DNA of 64,000 nt from Corynebacterium matruchotii. GTDB taxonomy: Bacteria > Actinomycetota > Actinomycetes > Mycobacteriales > Mycobacteriaceae. Under the pieces are notes generated by a model that was not told where the DNA came from, did no database searches, and saw only the letters and a program-made list of their open reading frames with translations. The stretch's first letter is position 1. The number at the start of each line of letters is the position of its first letter. Of this stretch, positions 17,468-26,878 are shown piece after piece. The translations under genes were made by a program, and so were the position numbers. The stretch lies in contig NZ_CP050134.2 in NCBI RefSeq assembly GCF_011612265.2, forward strand, positions 868,001 through 932,000. Direction: 5' to 3'.

Positions 17468-18754
17468 ATGCCTATGAATCAAACCGCAGTGACCACCGAA
17501 ATCCACGCAGCTGACGTCCAACTAGCACAAGCGCGAATTTCCGCAACCATTGCCCCCACCCCACTGCAATACTGCCCCCGACTTTCGCACCTCACCGGCG
17601 CCGAAATCTATCTGAAACGCGAAGACCTCCAAGACGTCCGCTCCTATAAAATCCGGGGCGCCGTCAACGCTATATCGCAGCTTTCCGACGCCCAACGCGC
17701 AGCCGGTATTGTCGCCGCTTCCGCAGGCAACCACGCCCAAGGGGTGGCCTTCGCCTGCCGCAGCATGGGCATTCCCGGCCGCATCTACGTGCCCGCCGCC
17801 ACCCCCAAACAGAAACGCGACCGCATCAAAGTCCACGGCGGAAACATGGTGGAACTCGTCGTGACCGGCGCCAACTTTGACGAGGCATCCGCCGCCGCCC
17901 ACGACTATGCCGAGGAGACTGGCGCCACCATCATCGAGCCTTTTGCCGCCCGCGACACCATTGTCGGCCAGGGCACCGTTGCCGCAGAAATCCTCTCTCA
18001 GCTTTCCGCCATGGGCAAATCCCCCGACACCATTGTCGTGCCGGTCGGCGGGGGCGGGCTCATCTCCGGTATTCTCAGCTATCTTGCCGACATGTCCCCC
18101 CGCACCGCAGTCGTTGGAGTTGAGCCCGCCGGCGCGCCCAGTCTCAACGCCGCCCTGAAGGCGGAAAAACCCGTCACCCTCGACGCAGTAGACCCCTTCG
18201 TCGATGGTGCCGCCGTGAAACGCATCGGCGACATCAACTATCAGATCATCGAGAAAAACCTGGGCCGGCTTCACCCCCTCGTCGTATCTGAGGGGGCCGT
18301 CTGCACCGAAATGATTGAGCTATACCAAAACGAGGGCATCATCGCCGAGCCCGCCGGTGCCCTCTCCGTCACCGCCCTGTCCGAGCTGAAACTCGGCACC
18401 GATGACATTGTGGTTTGTATCATCTCCGGCGGCAATAACGATCTCCTCCGCTACGCCGAGGTGGTGGAACGCTCTCTCGTCCACCGCGGCCTGAAGCACT
18501 ACTTCCTCGTCAATTTCCCCCAGGAACCCGGCCAGCTCCGGTCTTTTCTCAGCGACATTCTCGGCCCCGACGACGACATCACCCTCTTCGAATACCTCAA
18601 GCGCAACAACCGGGAAACCGGCACCGCCCTCATCGGCCTGCAGCTCGGCCGCGCCAGCGACTTCGACGGGCTCGTCGAACGCATGAACGCATCCCGCATT
18701 GACTGTCGCCACCTCAAGCCCGGCACCCCCGAATACGAATTCGTCGTGAGTTAG
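17468..18754 (+). CDS. ilvA: Threonine dehydratase (threonine deaminase), biosynthetic
   Basis: About 428 residues from ATG 17468 (ATG 17474 also possible). The PLP-binding lysine is K61 in SYKIRGA; VGGGGLISG binds the phosphate of PLP. The N-terminal block APTPLQYCPRLS and YLKREDLQDVRSYK is close to the C. glutamicum enzyme from memory. A single C-terminal regulatory ACT-like region begins near KHYFLVNFPQEPGQL. It makes 2-oxobutanoate from threonine, the first step towards isoleucine, and is normally inhibited by isoleucine. It stands alone; no other ilv genes are nearby. A weak TGTGA-containing sequence at 17393 was not strong enough to call. Confidence 0.95.
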   Translation: MPMNQTAVTTEIHAADVQLAQARISATIAPTPLQYCPRLSHLTGAEIYLKREDLQDVRSYKIRGAVNAISQLSDAQRAAGIVAASAGNHAQGVAFACRSMGIPGRIYVPAATPKQKRDRIKVHGGNMVELVVTGANFDEASAAAHDYAEETGATIIEPFAARDTIVGQGTVAAEILSQLSAMGKSPDTIVVPVGGGGLISGILSYLADMSPRTAVVGVEPAGAPSLNAALKAEKPVTLDAVDPFVDGAAVKRIGDINYQIIEKNLGRLHPLVVSEGAVCTEMIELYQNEGIIAEPAGALSVTALSELKLGTDDIVVCIISGGNNDLLRYAEVVERSLVHRGLKHYFLVNFPQEPGQLRSFLSDILGPDDDITLFEYLKRNNRETGTALIGLQLGRASDFDGLVERMNASRIDCRHLKPGTPEYEFVVS

Positions 18755-18758
18755 TCTC

Positions 18759-19421
18759 ATGCCCACCGATGCGACCAACCCCGCGAATAGTTACCGGCGG
18801 CCGGCGGCCCGCCACGAAACCACCCACACCTTGGAAATCAAACGCTCAAAATTCATCACCTTCATCACCCGCATCGAAACCGAAGCCCAGGCCCGTGACT
18901 TCATAAGCGACCTCAAAAACCGCTACCCGGATGCCCGTCACCACTGCTCCGCCTACATTTATCACGTCGATGGCGCCAACCCGGTCGAACGCTCCAGCGA
19001 CGACGGGGAACCCTCCGGTACCGCCGGCACCCCCATGCTCGATGCCCTCCGCGGATCCGGGCTGCTCGATATCGCGGCCGTTACCGTCCGCTATTTCGGC
19101 GGCATTAAACTCGGCGCTGGCGGTCTCGTCCACGCCTACTCCGATTCCGTGCTCACCTGCCTCACCCACGTGCCCACCGTCACCCGCAGTCGTAAAGAAC
19201 TCTATCTTGTCGAACTCCCATTCGATATCGCTGGCCGGGTGGAGGCGACCCTCCGCACTACCACCGACATCACCGTCATTGCCGCCGACTACACCGCCGC
19301 CGGCGTCACCCTCACCCTCGCCACCGACCCCGAAACATCAGAGCAGCTCAATGGCACCATGAGCGCGCTCACCGCCGGGCAGGCCACACTCGTCGCGGCG
19401 GGCACCGATTGGGTCGAATAG
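18759..19421 (+). CDS. IMPACT/YigZ family protein
   Basis: 220 residues. The N-terminal half has the UPF0029/IMPACT blocks IKRSKFITFITRI, HHCSAYIY, SSDDGEPSGTAGTPML and TVRYFGGIKLGAGGLVHAY, all highly conserved in bacterial YigZ proteins. A C-terminal domain of about 80 residues (DUF1949-like, ferredoxin-like fold) follows. The biochemical role is uncertain; links to translation and proline dipeptides have been proposed for relatives. It starts 4 bp after the ilvA stop, so it is probably co-transcribed. Confidence 0.9.
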   Translation: MPTDATNPANSYRRPAARHETTHTLEIKRSKFITFITRIETEAQARDFISDLKNRYPDARHHCSAYIYHVDGANPVERSSDDGEPSGTAGTPMLDALRGSGLLDIAAVTVRYFGGIKLGAGGLVHAYSDSVLTCLTHVPTVTRSRKELYLVELPFDIAGRVEATLRTTTDITVIAADYTAAGVTLTLATDPETSEQLNGTMSALTAGQATLVAAGTDWVE

Positions 19422-19432
19422 AATAGGGGCTT

Positions 19433-19678
19433 ATGACGTTACAACCACGACCAAGAAACCCTATAGAACAGCGGAAACTCGAAGTTCGCCGCCACGCCCG
19501 CCGGGGCGTCATCTCCGTCGTCGGCGGGGTTGGTGGTGGCCTGGTTCTCGGGGTGCTCGGCGGTTCCATTACCACCTTTTTGACCACCCTCATATTCTTC
19601 TCTGCCCTCGGCATCCTGCTCGGCTATTTCGAATACCGCAAGATCCAAGAAATCATCAACCACAAAGATAATTACTAA
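19433..19678 (+). CDS. Small membrane protein
   Basis: 81 residues. A basic N-terminus (RKLEVRRHARRG) precedes two hydrophobic segments (ISVVGGVGGGLVLGVLGG and FLTTLIFFSALGILLGYFEY). No family recognised. It lies 11 bp after the IMPACT gene and 28 bp before the S4 gene, inside what looks like one transcript. Confidence 0.65.
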   Translation: MTLQPRPRNPIEQRKLEVRRHARRGVISVVGGVGGGLVLGVLGGSITTFLTTLIFFSALGILLGYFEYRKIQEIINHKDNY

Positions 19679-19706
19679 TCAGCATTTACCAGCAACGAAA
19701 GGCGTC

Positions 19707-20099
19707 ATGGCAGAGTTCGATACCTCACTGTTTACCCAACCAGTACGCATCGACTCCTGGGTGTGGGCGGTGCGACTGATAAAAACCCGGTCCCAATCCG
19801 CCGCCGAATGCAAAGCCGGGCATGTGAAACTCAACGGCACCACCGTGAAACCCTCCCAGCAGGTAGTTCCCGGCGACATCATCACCCTGTGGCACGATCA
19901 CCGGAACATGAAGGTGGAAGTCGTGGCCACCATCTCCAAACGTGTTGGCGCCCCCATTGCCCGCACCTGCTACATTGACCATTCCCCGCCGCCACCGCCG
20001 AAGGAACTCCTCATGTCCATGCCGCGCCGCGACCGGGGTGCCGGCCGGCCCACAAAGAAGGAACGGCGCGAACTCGACCGGCTGCGGGGTCGCAGGTAA
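19707..20099 (+). CDS. S4-domain RNA-binding protein (Hsp15/RqcP-like)
   Basis: 130 residues with an S4 domain at about 12-65: VRIDSWVWAVRLIKTRSQSAAECKAGHVKLNGTTVKPS, the pattern of Hsp15-type proteins. The basic C-terminal tail (KKERRELDRLRGRR) suits binding to ribosomal RNA. Hsp15 relatives bind free 50S subunits carrying stalled peptidyl-tRNA. The specific role here is inferred from family only. Confidence 0.85.
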   Translation: MAEFDTSLFTQPVRIDSWVWAVRLIKTRSQSAAECKAGHVKLNGTTVKPSQQVVPGDIITLWHDHRNMKVEVVATISKRVGAPIARTCYIDHSPPPPPKELLMSMPRRDRGAGRPTKKERRELDRLRGRR

Positions 20100-20168
20100 C
20101 CGGGTAGCCGGGTAGTTGGGGGTGGCCCGACCACGCATGCCCACATGGCGGGGGGTGTATTCACAAGC

Positions 20169-21239
20169 TCACTTGAACCGGCCCTCGCCGGCCTGGGCAG
20201 CGTTGATGAGCGCGAGCCGATGCCGGAGCCGGGCTGGCCGCTGCGCCGGAAAATTACCGGTCGTTCCCGTCTTGGCGATATGCTCCTCCCCGAAAGCGGC
20301 AAGCAGCAGGTCGTCGATGATCCGTACCTGCCCGGGCTGGAACGTGTAGTGGAGGGCCGTTTTCACCCGCTCAAGATTGGCCGGGCTCATGAGCTCCGTC
20401 AACTGCGCCACAGTGGTGAGCCCGTGGGCGTGCAGCAGCTCCTCAAGCCAATGGTAATGCTCCAGGCGTGACTGGGGGATGGTATTGCCGTGAAGCAGCG
20501 CAATAATGCCCGGGAGGGTTTCGGCGGTGAACTTCACATCAAGATCAATGGGTGCCGTGGTGTCGGTAGCGCTTTGTTGCGCGGCAATCAGGTCAAACTG
20601 TTGATCCGCCAGCTCGATCAGGCCCGCCGCCAGCGTAAACGCCCGGTCCACCTCCGGGGCGAGCTTTCCGGTGTTGCCGTGGCGCTTATACCTGATGTCG
20701 TGTTCGAATTCGGCCCAGGCGTGTTGCAGCACGGTGCGGATCTGCACCTCGAATTCCCGCCCCGCATACGCCTGAAGCACCGGGGCAACCCGGGCAGGGG
20801 GCACCCGCAAAATGAGATGATGCGAGCCGTAACCAAACGAACCAGACACGCGGGTTTGGGCGGTCTTGTCCACGCTACGCCGTACCTCAAACACCTCGGT
20901 GAGGGCCTCAATGATTCGGGGAATCTCAGTGGAATGGTAGGTGGTCACCCGCACCCCAATGAGATCGTGAATGTCCTGCCACGGGTGCGGATACATGGGT
21001 GTGCCATCGGGCCGGCGCTTCCGGGACTTGCTGCGCAAGGATCGCCATTCCTTCACCCTGGCGGTCACATGATCGTAGGTGAGGCCAGCATCGGAAAGCA
21101 CATCCTCGATGGCGCCTAAGAAATCCGCCGCGGCATTCGGATACCTGGTGCAAAACTCCTGATATCGCTGGTGTAGCTGCTGTAAATTAGTCACCGGTGA
21201 CAATCCTTGGTATAAATCCGTCGATAACTCAAACACCAT
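20169..21239 (-). CDS. Small alarmone synthetase-type (p)ppGpp synthetase
   Basis: 356 residues (GTG 21194 is a plausible later start). A RelA/SpoT synthetase domain covers about residues 35-215: RVKEWRSLRSKSRKR, HDLIGVRVTTY, GSFGYGSHHLIL and EVQIRTVLQHAWAEFEHDIRYK, which is the signature of active synthetases. No HD hydrolase, TGS or ACT domains are present, so it should only make alarmone from GTP/GDP and ATP. The C-terminal 140 residues are helical with a C-terminal ...FQPGQVRIIDDLLLAAFG block. It is not the main bifunctional Rel. Regulation is unknown. It converges on the S4 gene. Confidence 0.87.
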   Translation of the reverse strand: MVFELSTDLYQGLSPVTNLQQLHQRYQEFCTRYPNAAADFLGAIEDVLSDAGLTYDHVTARVKEWRSLRSKSRKRRPDGTPMYPHPWQDIHDLIGVRVTTYHSTEIPRIIEALTEVFEVRRSVDKTAQTRVSGSFGYGSHHLILRVPPARVAPVLQAYAGREFEVQIRTVLQHAWAEFEHDIRYKRHGNTGKLAPEVDRAFTLAAGLIELADQQFDLIAAQQSATDTTAPIDLDVKFTAETLPGIIALLHGNTIPQSRLEHYHWLEELLHAHGLTTVAQLTELMSPANLERVKTALHYTFQPGQVRIIDDLLLAAFGEEHIAKTGTTGNFPAQRPARLRHRLALINAAQAGEGRFK

Positions 21240-21271
21240 ACAAAAACACGCTGCACCTCATGAACCCATCA

Positions 21272-22117
21272 TCATGCCGCGTGTTGGTGATCCTGCCCAT
21301 CATAATCCGCCTGGATGACATACTCCCCACAGGTGCCGTCACCAGCATAAACATCCCACCTGGTGCGGCGGTGGGCGCGCCGCCGATCACGCAGTTCCGC
21401 CAGGTAATCGGAACTGAGCAGCCCCTCGTGTGGCAGACCACCGCTGCCGCCACGGGTGGTGGGAAACCCACGTCGATAGTAGATCCGACACGCAAGCCGG
21501 GGCTGTAGCTCCTCAACCAGCCAGGATTCCACCCCGATCCGGTCGTCGCTCAGGCCTGCGGCAATGAGCAGCCCATCGCTGGGGGCATAGAAACAAGCTT
21601 CCTCCCCAAGAACCCGACTGAGGTGATGAAACAAGGTGGCGAACAGTTGGGGATGGGCCAGCCAGGCGGTGGGGGAGGAGTGGGCAAACCTGATTTGGAT
21701 ACCAGGCAGGTGCCTACCGGTCAGGCAGCTCAGCGGCCGGGTTTGCACGGCAACACCCTGATGGTCGGACTCTGCGTCCAGCATGTTCGCGGCGGCACGG
21801 TTCCAGGCGTCCCGAATCCCCAACTCCAGGCCGCCCAAAAACTCGTGGCTGAGCACATGATTGCCGCAGCAAAACCCGGCACGAAGATTCCCGGAAAGCG
21901 CCACCTCGGCCGGGGCGGCATAAAACCCATCGTTGGTGCGTCGAACCGGGGTGGCGGGGGAGGCGACCAGCAGCCTCAGCCGAAGTTCGGGAAGCGCGGC
22001 CGGCCCCAGCAGCGGCGACGAGGCATCCGGGAGCGTCGGACCCGTTGGGGATGTTGAGTGGGTGGGGGAATAGGTATCGTTGTGGCGGCGGGATCTGGTG
22101 CGGAAGGTGGTTGTCAT
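21272..22117 (-). CDS. Conserved hypothetical protein
   Basis: 281 residues from ATG 22117, chosen because GGGGAG lies just upstream; the longer frame to 22192 is not needed. The N-terminal 45 residues are Ser/Thr/Pro-rich and probably disordered. The folded part includes GFYAAPAEVALSGNLRAGFC, HVLSHEFLGGLELGIRDAW and FATLFHHLSRVLGEEACFYAPSDGLLIA (quoted in parts). No signal peptide or membrane segment. I do not recognise a family. It ends 33 bp upstream of the alarmone synthetase start, so the two may be one transcript. Confidence 0.65.
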   Translation of the reverse strand: MTTTFRTRSRRHNDTYSPTHSTSPTGPTLPDASSPLLGPAALPELRLRLLVASPATPVRRTNDGFYAAPAEVALSGNLRAGFCCGNHVLSHEFLGGLELGIRDAWNRAAANMLDAESDHQGVAVQTRPLSCLTGRHLPGIQIRFAHSSPTAWLAHPQLFATLFHHLSRVLGEEACFYAPSDGLLIAAGLSDDRIGVESWLVEELQPRLACRIYYRRGFPTTRGGSGGLPHEGLLSSDYLAELRDRRRAHRRTRWDVYAGDGTCGEYVIQADYDGQDHQHAA

Positions 22118-22221
22118 GGTGAACTCCCCTAAAGACGAGGTGATATGTAGGTCGTGAAATAGGACTACAATCCCCGCGGTTTTGGCCACCAATCACCAAA
22201 AACCCCACGAACGAGCTGAGT

Positions 22222-23556
22222 CTAGAATGGCGGCTCGTCATCGTCGGCAGCATCATCCGCGGTGGGGTCCAACCCCAGGGCGGTGAACAGCCGCATCGAC
22301 TGCCACATTTCTATATTCTGGCCTTTGCTTATAAGTTCTTCCGCACGTTTCTGTTTCGAAGTGACACTATCCCACGGCCCCATGACCAACATGGTTGTTT
22401 TCTTCGTCACATTCTTGGCGACGGTGGCGCCCACCGCCGCCATTTTTTCCCACAACTCACCCTTGTCGTAGGGTTCGAAATCGCCAGTGAGGGTAATAAC
22501 ATGCCCAAACAGCGGATGGTTGGGGTCCGCGTCGGGGTTAGGGTCCGGAATCGTGGTGGGGGTGGCGGCTTTGGCCCACCGGGCGGATTTCGGCGCCGAC
22601 CTCGCCGGGGTCGGCGCGGCCGCACCGTCGGCATGGCCCCGGCCACCAGCAACCGTAACGGTTGGTGGGTTGCTCAAAACCGGGTAGATACGCTCGGTAT
22701 TCAAATCTCCCAGGCTAAACCCCAAGGTGGTGAACACGGTTTCGATATCGCCGGTGGCGTGGGCCCGCAACGCCAACTGCACGAAAATCCCAGCGCACGC
22801 CCGCGCATCCGCCACCGCATCATGGTGGTTATCCAATTCCACGCCTAAATGCTGGGCAACTACCGGCAGCCGATGGCTGGTGATCCCTAGTTTTGCCGCC
22901 CGTGACGCCGCCAGGGAGCAGGCGAACTTCCAGTGGGGAACCGGGGTGCCCGTCGCATGGCAGGCTCGGGAAAACGCCGTCAAATCGAATTGGGCGTTAT
23001 GTGCCACCAACACCTGGTCCGCAACATAGGCAACCACCTCGGGAAACACAGCCGCAAAGTCGGGGGCGTCGGTCACCATGTCCGGGGTAATCCCATGGAT
23101 CCTTATGTTCCCCTCATCAAAATGGTCAATGCCGGCCGGGGGTCGGCACAGCCACTCGTGAGAGTCCACCTGCATGCCATCTGTAACCCGCACCACCCCA
23201 ATCTGGCAGATCGACCCCCAATCCGCGTTGGCGGTCTCCACATCCACCCCCACGAAATGCAGGCCCGGCACCAGGGCGGGGGCATTGCCCTGCACCGCGT
23301 CGGTTACGGCGTCGATAAGCGTCGTCATGTTCGCCGCCTGCCCCGGCGCGAATCGAATAACCTCGGTTGTTCCGGTGAGCTCTACCTCGCCCAGACTGTA
23401 GGCGGTGGGTGGGGACAGTTCGGTGGCGCCCGTGATGCGGTCGATGGGAACCAGGTGGGGGACGTGCTCCAACGCTTGGGCCAACCGGGATGGAGTAATA
23501 TACACGCCTGCCTGCGTTACCTCGATGGTGGCACCGTACGCGCTGATAGAAGACAT
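22222..23556 (-). CDS. DEDDh 3'-5' exonuclease (DnaQ-like) with BRCT domain
   Basis: 444 residues from ATG 23556. The exonuclease domain has FVGVDVETANADWG (first acidic pair), AHNAQFDLTAF and HHDAVADARACA (the DEDDh His and Asp). An N-terminal 90 residues include TIEVTQAGVYITPSRLAQAL. A Pro/Ala-rich linker leads to a C-terminal BRCT domain (GHVITLTGDFEPYDKGELWE...GATVAKNVTKKTTMLVMG). The combination is typical for corynebacterial DnaQ-like proteins and suggests a DNA repair or processing role rather than the replicase proofreader. One copy of the dispersed 13-mer lies inside the coding region. Confidence 0.88.
   Translation of the reverse strand: MSSISAYGATIEVTQAGVYITPSRLAQALEHVPHLVPIDRITGATELSPPTAYSLGEVELTGTTEVIRFAPGQAANMTTLIDAVTDAVQGNAPALVPGLHFVGVDVETANADWGSICQIGVVRVTDGMQVDSHEWLCRPPAGIDHFDEGNIRIHGITPDMVTDAPDFAAVFPEVVAYVADQVLVAHNAQFDLTAFSRACHATGTPVPHWKFACSLAASRAAKLGITSHRLPVVAQHLGVELDNHHDAVADARACAGIFVQLALRAHATGDIETVFTTLGFSLGDLNTERIYPVLSNPPTVTVAGGRGHADGAAAPTPARSAPKSARWAKAATPTTIPDPNPDADPNHPLFGHVITLTGDFEPYDKGELWEKMAAVGATVAKNVTKKTTMLVMGPWDSVTSKQKRAEELISKGQNIEMWQSMRLFTALGLDPTADDAADDDEPPF
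23308..23320 (+). repeat. Dispersed 13-mer GGCGTCGANAAGC, copy 5 (inside a gene)
   Basis: GGCGTCGATAAGC lies within the DnaQ/BRCT coding sequence; this copy could be explained by codon content. Confidence 0.4.
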
Positions 23557-23656
23557 GGGCTTAAAGTCCTTCCAAAATTTAGTTGGCCGCATATGAGCTT
23601 ACACATAAACCCCGACACGCAATCATTTGACGTGCCGGGGCGGAAGATGTTATCTG

Positions 23657-26224
23657 TTAGGACTCGTCGCCGTAATTATTCTTGGCGGAATAATCGTCGG
23701 GTTTGTCGACGGTGGTGGCCGGGTCCGGGGTTTCCTGCTTGTCGACGGCTGGCTCAGTGGCAGGTTCCGTGGGCTTAGCAGGCTTCGCCGGTTTTGCCGA
23801 TTTCGTCGATTTTGCTGGTTTCGCCGGTTTCGCAGGCTTGGGTTCCTCCGACTCCGGTTGTTGCGGTGCTGCCTCTGTTTCTGCTTCCGCTTTCACTTCC
23901 GGCTCCGCCTCTGCCTTGGGCTCTTGCTGCTCTTCCGTATCCACGGCCGGCTCCGGCTCTGCCACGGGCTCCTGAGTTGGCTGCATGACCGTGAGGTTGA
24001 GCGGTGCCGACACCTCGCCCACGGATTTCTGATCCACGGTGCCGTGATCTTCCGCATCCGCTTCCGCGGTGGGCAGTTCGATCTGCTGCAGAATAATGAT
24101 GGACCGGGCGGGTACCGTGATCGACCCGTTAGCGGACACATGCTTCGCCTCGGCGGGATAGCCGGTGGCCTCGGTGGTGTCAACAATAAGCTTCCAACTC
24201 ACCCCGAACTGTTTCCCGGGGATGGTGAAGTCAATGCTGTCGTAGTGGGCGTTGAACATCAACAGGAATGAGTCGTCTTCAACCTTTTGGCCCCGCCGGT
24301 CGGGCTCAACAATGCTGCGCCCATTCAAATACACCATGAGGGACTTGCCGAAGGCGAATTCCCAGTCGCCTTGGGTCATGAGCCTGCCGGAGGGCACCAG
24401 CCAGGCAATATCCCGGTCGGCAGCATCAAAACCAAATGGGTCGCCGGCGAGGAATCGACGCCGTCTAAACACTGGGTGGTTTTTCCGAATCCGAATGAGC
24501 CGCTTGGTGAATTCCAGCAGGTCCGCGTTGGTGTTCACGAAATCCCAGTTGATCCAGGACAGTTCATTGTCCTGACAGTAAACATTATTATTGCCCTGCT
24601 GGGTGCGGGCTATTTCGTCACCGTGGGCAATCATGGGGGTGCCCTGCGACAACAGGAGGGTGGTGAGGAAGTTGCGGCGCTGCTGGTCCCGCAGCTGGTT
24701 GATGGCCGGGTCATCAGTGGGGCCTTCCACGCCACAGTTCCACGACCGGTTATGGGATTCCCCATCCCGATCGTCTTCCCCATTGGCCAGGTTATGCTTG
24801 GAATTGTAGCTGACCAGGTCGTTGAGGGTGAACCCGTCGTGGGCGGTCACAAAGTTAATGGAGGCCGTGGGTCGGCGCCCATTATGGGCGTACAGGTCGG
24901 AGGACCCGGTGAGTCGGGAGGCGAATTCGCCCAGGGTGGAGGGTTCGCCCCGCCAAAAGTCTCGCACCGTGTCCCGGTATTTACCGTTCCATTCCGCCCA
25001 CAAGGTGGGGAAGTTACCAACCTGATAACCACCTTCGCCCACATCCCACGGCTCGGCAATGAGCTTCACGCGGGACACCACTGGGTCTTGTTGCACCAGG
25101 TCGAAGAAGGTGGCCAGCCGGTCCACATCGTGCAGCTCCCGGGCCAGGGTGGAGGCCAGGTCGAAGCGGAACCCATCCACATGCATTTCCTCCACCCAGT
25201 AGCGCAGCGAATCCATAATCATCTGCAACGAGTGAGGGTCCCGCACATTGAGAGAGTTGCCGGTGCCCGTGTAGTCCATGTAGTGGGCTTTCGAATCGTC
25301 GACAAGCCGGTAGTAGGAGTCGTTGTCGATGCCGCGGAACGCAATGGTAGGGCCCAGATGGTTGCCTTCGGCAGTGTGGTTGTACACCACATCCAAAATC
25401 ACCTCAAGGCCGGCCTCATGGAACGTCCGCACCATGCTCTTGAATTCGTTGACGGCGCCACCCACCTCAATGCTGGCCGCATAATCCTGGTGGGGGGCGA
25501 AGAACCCGAAGGTGTTATACCCCCAATAGTTCCGTAATCCTAATTCCCGAAGCCTATCATCTTGCAGGAATTGGTGAACCGGCATGAGCTCAATCGTGGT
25601 GACGCCTAGTTCTTTGAAATATTTTATGACCTCCGGATGGGCCATGCCGGCGTAGGTGCCGCGTAAATCCTCCGGCACCTCCGGGTGGGTCATGGTCATG
25701 CCCTTTACATGGGCCTCATAAATGATTGTTTCGTGGTAGGGGACGTTTGGGGGTTTTTCGCCACCCCAGTCAAAAAATGGGTTGACCACCACGGATAGCA
25801 TGGTGTGTCCAAGGGAGTCCTCCGTGTTACGGGAGTACATGTCGTATGGTTTGGTGATGTCATAGCTGAACAGTGACGGGTGACCATCGAATTCCCCATC
25901 AAACGCACGGGCGTAGGGGTCCACTAGCAGTTTACTCGCATCGCACCTGTGCCCATTGGCGGGATCGTAGGGGCCATGTACCCGGTAACCGTATCGTTGC
26001 CCGTGGGAAACCCCAGGCAGATAGCAGTGCCAGGTGTGGTTGTCTACCTCTTCGAGGTTGATGCGTTCTTCGTTGCCATCGTCGTCAATTAAACACAGTT
26101 CGACCTTTTCCGCGATGTCGGAAAATATCGCAAAATTGGTTCCAGCACCATCATATTTCGATCCCAACGGGTAAGCATCGCCGGGCCAAATCTTACGGGG
26201 CTCAGATGTCGGTGCAGAAGTCAT
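23657..26224 (-). CDS. glgX: Glycogen debranching enzyme (isoamylase type)
   Basis: 855 residues. An N-terminal CBM48-like domain (YPLGSKYDGAGTNFAIFSD) precedes a GH13 barrel with EVILDVVYNHTAEG, GFRFDLASTLARE (nucleophile Asp), AEPWD (acid Glu region) and FVTAHDGFTLND. It hydrolyses alpha-1,6 branches in glycogen after trimming by phosphorylase, which is encoded at 42274. The last 140 residues are unusual: an acidic Glu/Ala/Pro stretch followed by repeated PAKPAK units and an acidic end, absent from E. coli GlgX. Start ATG 26224 places the protein 9 bp from the divergently written neighbour on the same strand. Confidence 0.93.
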   Translation of the reverse strand: MTSAPTSEPRKIWPGDAYPLGSKYDGAGTNFAIFSDIAEKVELCLIDDDGNEERINLEEVDNHTWHCYLPGVSHGQRYGYRVHGPYDPANGHRCDASKLLVDPYARAFDGEFDGHPSLFSYDITKPYDMYSRNTEDSLGHTMLSVVVNPFFDWGGEKPPNVPYHETIIYEAHVKGMTMTHPEVPEDLRGTYAGMAHPEVIKYFKELGVTTIELMPVHQFLQDDRLRELGLRNYWGYNTFGFFAPHQDYAASIEVGGAVNEFKSMVRTFHEAGLEVILDVVYNHTAEGNHLGPTIAFRGIDNDSYYRLVDDSKAHYMDYTGTGNSLNVRDPHSLQMIMDSLRYWVEEMHVDGFRFDLASTLARELHDVDRLATFFDLVQQDPVVSRVKLIAEPWDVGEGGYQVGNFPTLWAEWNGKYRDTVRDFWRGEPSTLGEFASRLTGSSDLYAHNGRRPTASINFVTAHDGFTLNDLVSYNSKHNLANGEDDRDGESHNRSWNCGVEGPTDDPAINQLRDQQRRNFLTTLLLSQGTPMIAHGDEIARTQQGNNNVYCQDNELSWINWDFVNTNADLLEFTKRLIRIRKNHPVFRRRRFLAGDPFGFDAADRDIAWLVPSGRLMTQGDWEFAFGKSLMVYLNGRSIVEPDRRGQKVEDDSFLLMFNAHYDSIDFTIPGKQFGVSWKLIVDTTEATGYPAEAKHVSANGSITVPARSIIILQQIELPTAEADAEDHGTVDQKSVGEVSAPLNLTVMQPTQEPVAEPEPAVDTEEQQEPKAEAEPEVKAEAETEAAPQQPESEEPKPAKPAKPAKSTKSAKPAKPAKPTEPATEPAVDKQETPDPATTVDKPDDYSAKNNYGDES

Positions 26225-26233
26225 GCCGCCATT

Positions 26234-26809
26234 TTAGCGCTGATTTTCATTCAAGCCCCGAGTTATGATTCCTAAACCTTCTTGAAATTGATTATCGGCT
26301 TGAATACGTGCAGCTTGACGGGCATTTTCTAACCCCAGAATTGGGTCCGACACGCCGGAAGAATTTGACTGTGAACCGCCCGATCCCGTAGTTTCCAGTC
26401 GCAAATATTCGGATTGTTCCAACACAGTTGCGCCCATGACAAAATGCAGTGCGGTCACTGCCCCCGACTCCGGCACCGCCACAGACAGCACCTTGGTAAC
26501 CTCCGCCCGCAGGGTTGGGTCTATCAATGCCGCACTGATTAACTCGGCACCATCCCGGGTGGCGAGCATGGCATTCCGCAGCGCCCGGCAGGCCGTGGGA
26601 AAATCGTCGTAGCGTGAGGTGAGAAAATCGGCTAAGAGCGTGCGCGCGGTGGCATCAATAAGTGCTTGTTTATTCTTAAAATGCCAATAGAGCGCGCCGG
26701 GTGCCACCCCAAGCGATGCGGCAACCCGCCGCATGGTCATGTCGGCCAGACCAAACGTTCCTAAAATGGTAAGACTGGCAGCAATGATGGAATCCTTGCT
26801 TAACTGCAC
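26234..26809 (-). CDS. TetR-family transcriptional regulator
   Basis: About 191 residues from GTG 26809 (VQLSKDSIIAAS), where TetR proteins normally begin; the frame continues to 26932 but that part is intergenic-like. The helix-turn-helix reads LADMTMRRVAASLGVAPGALYWHFKNKQALIDATA. The C-terminal domain includes the TetR_C-like region FVMGATVLEQSEYLR. It is 9 bp upstream of glgX on the same strand and may be co-transcribed. The upstream region holds a nested inverted repeat that could be its operator. Confidence 0.85.
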   Translation of the reverse strand: MQLSKDSIIAASLTILGTFGLADMTMRRVAASLGVAPGALYWHFKNKQALIDATARTLLADFLTSRYDDFPTACRALRNAMLATRDGAELISAALIDPTLRAEVTKVLSVAVPESGAVTALHFVMGATVLEQSEYLRLETTGSGGSQSNSSGVSDPILGLENARQAARIQADNQFQEGLGIITRGLNENQR

Positions 26810-26834
26810 GACCAATAGTGTAGCTTGCTTTACG

Positions 26835-26878
26835 ACGAAAGAAACCTCACGGTTCCCTGTGAGACCTAGTTCTTTCGT
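26835..26878. promoter_or_regulatory. Nested inverted repeat, candidate TetR operator
   Basis: Outer arms ACGAAAGAA (26835-26843) and TTCTTTCGT (26870-26878) enclose inner arms CTCAC (26846-26850) and GTGAG (26859-26863). It lies between the TetR gene and the divergent lipoprotein gene. Confidence 0.5.
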
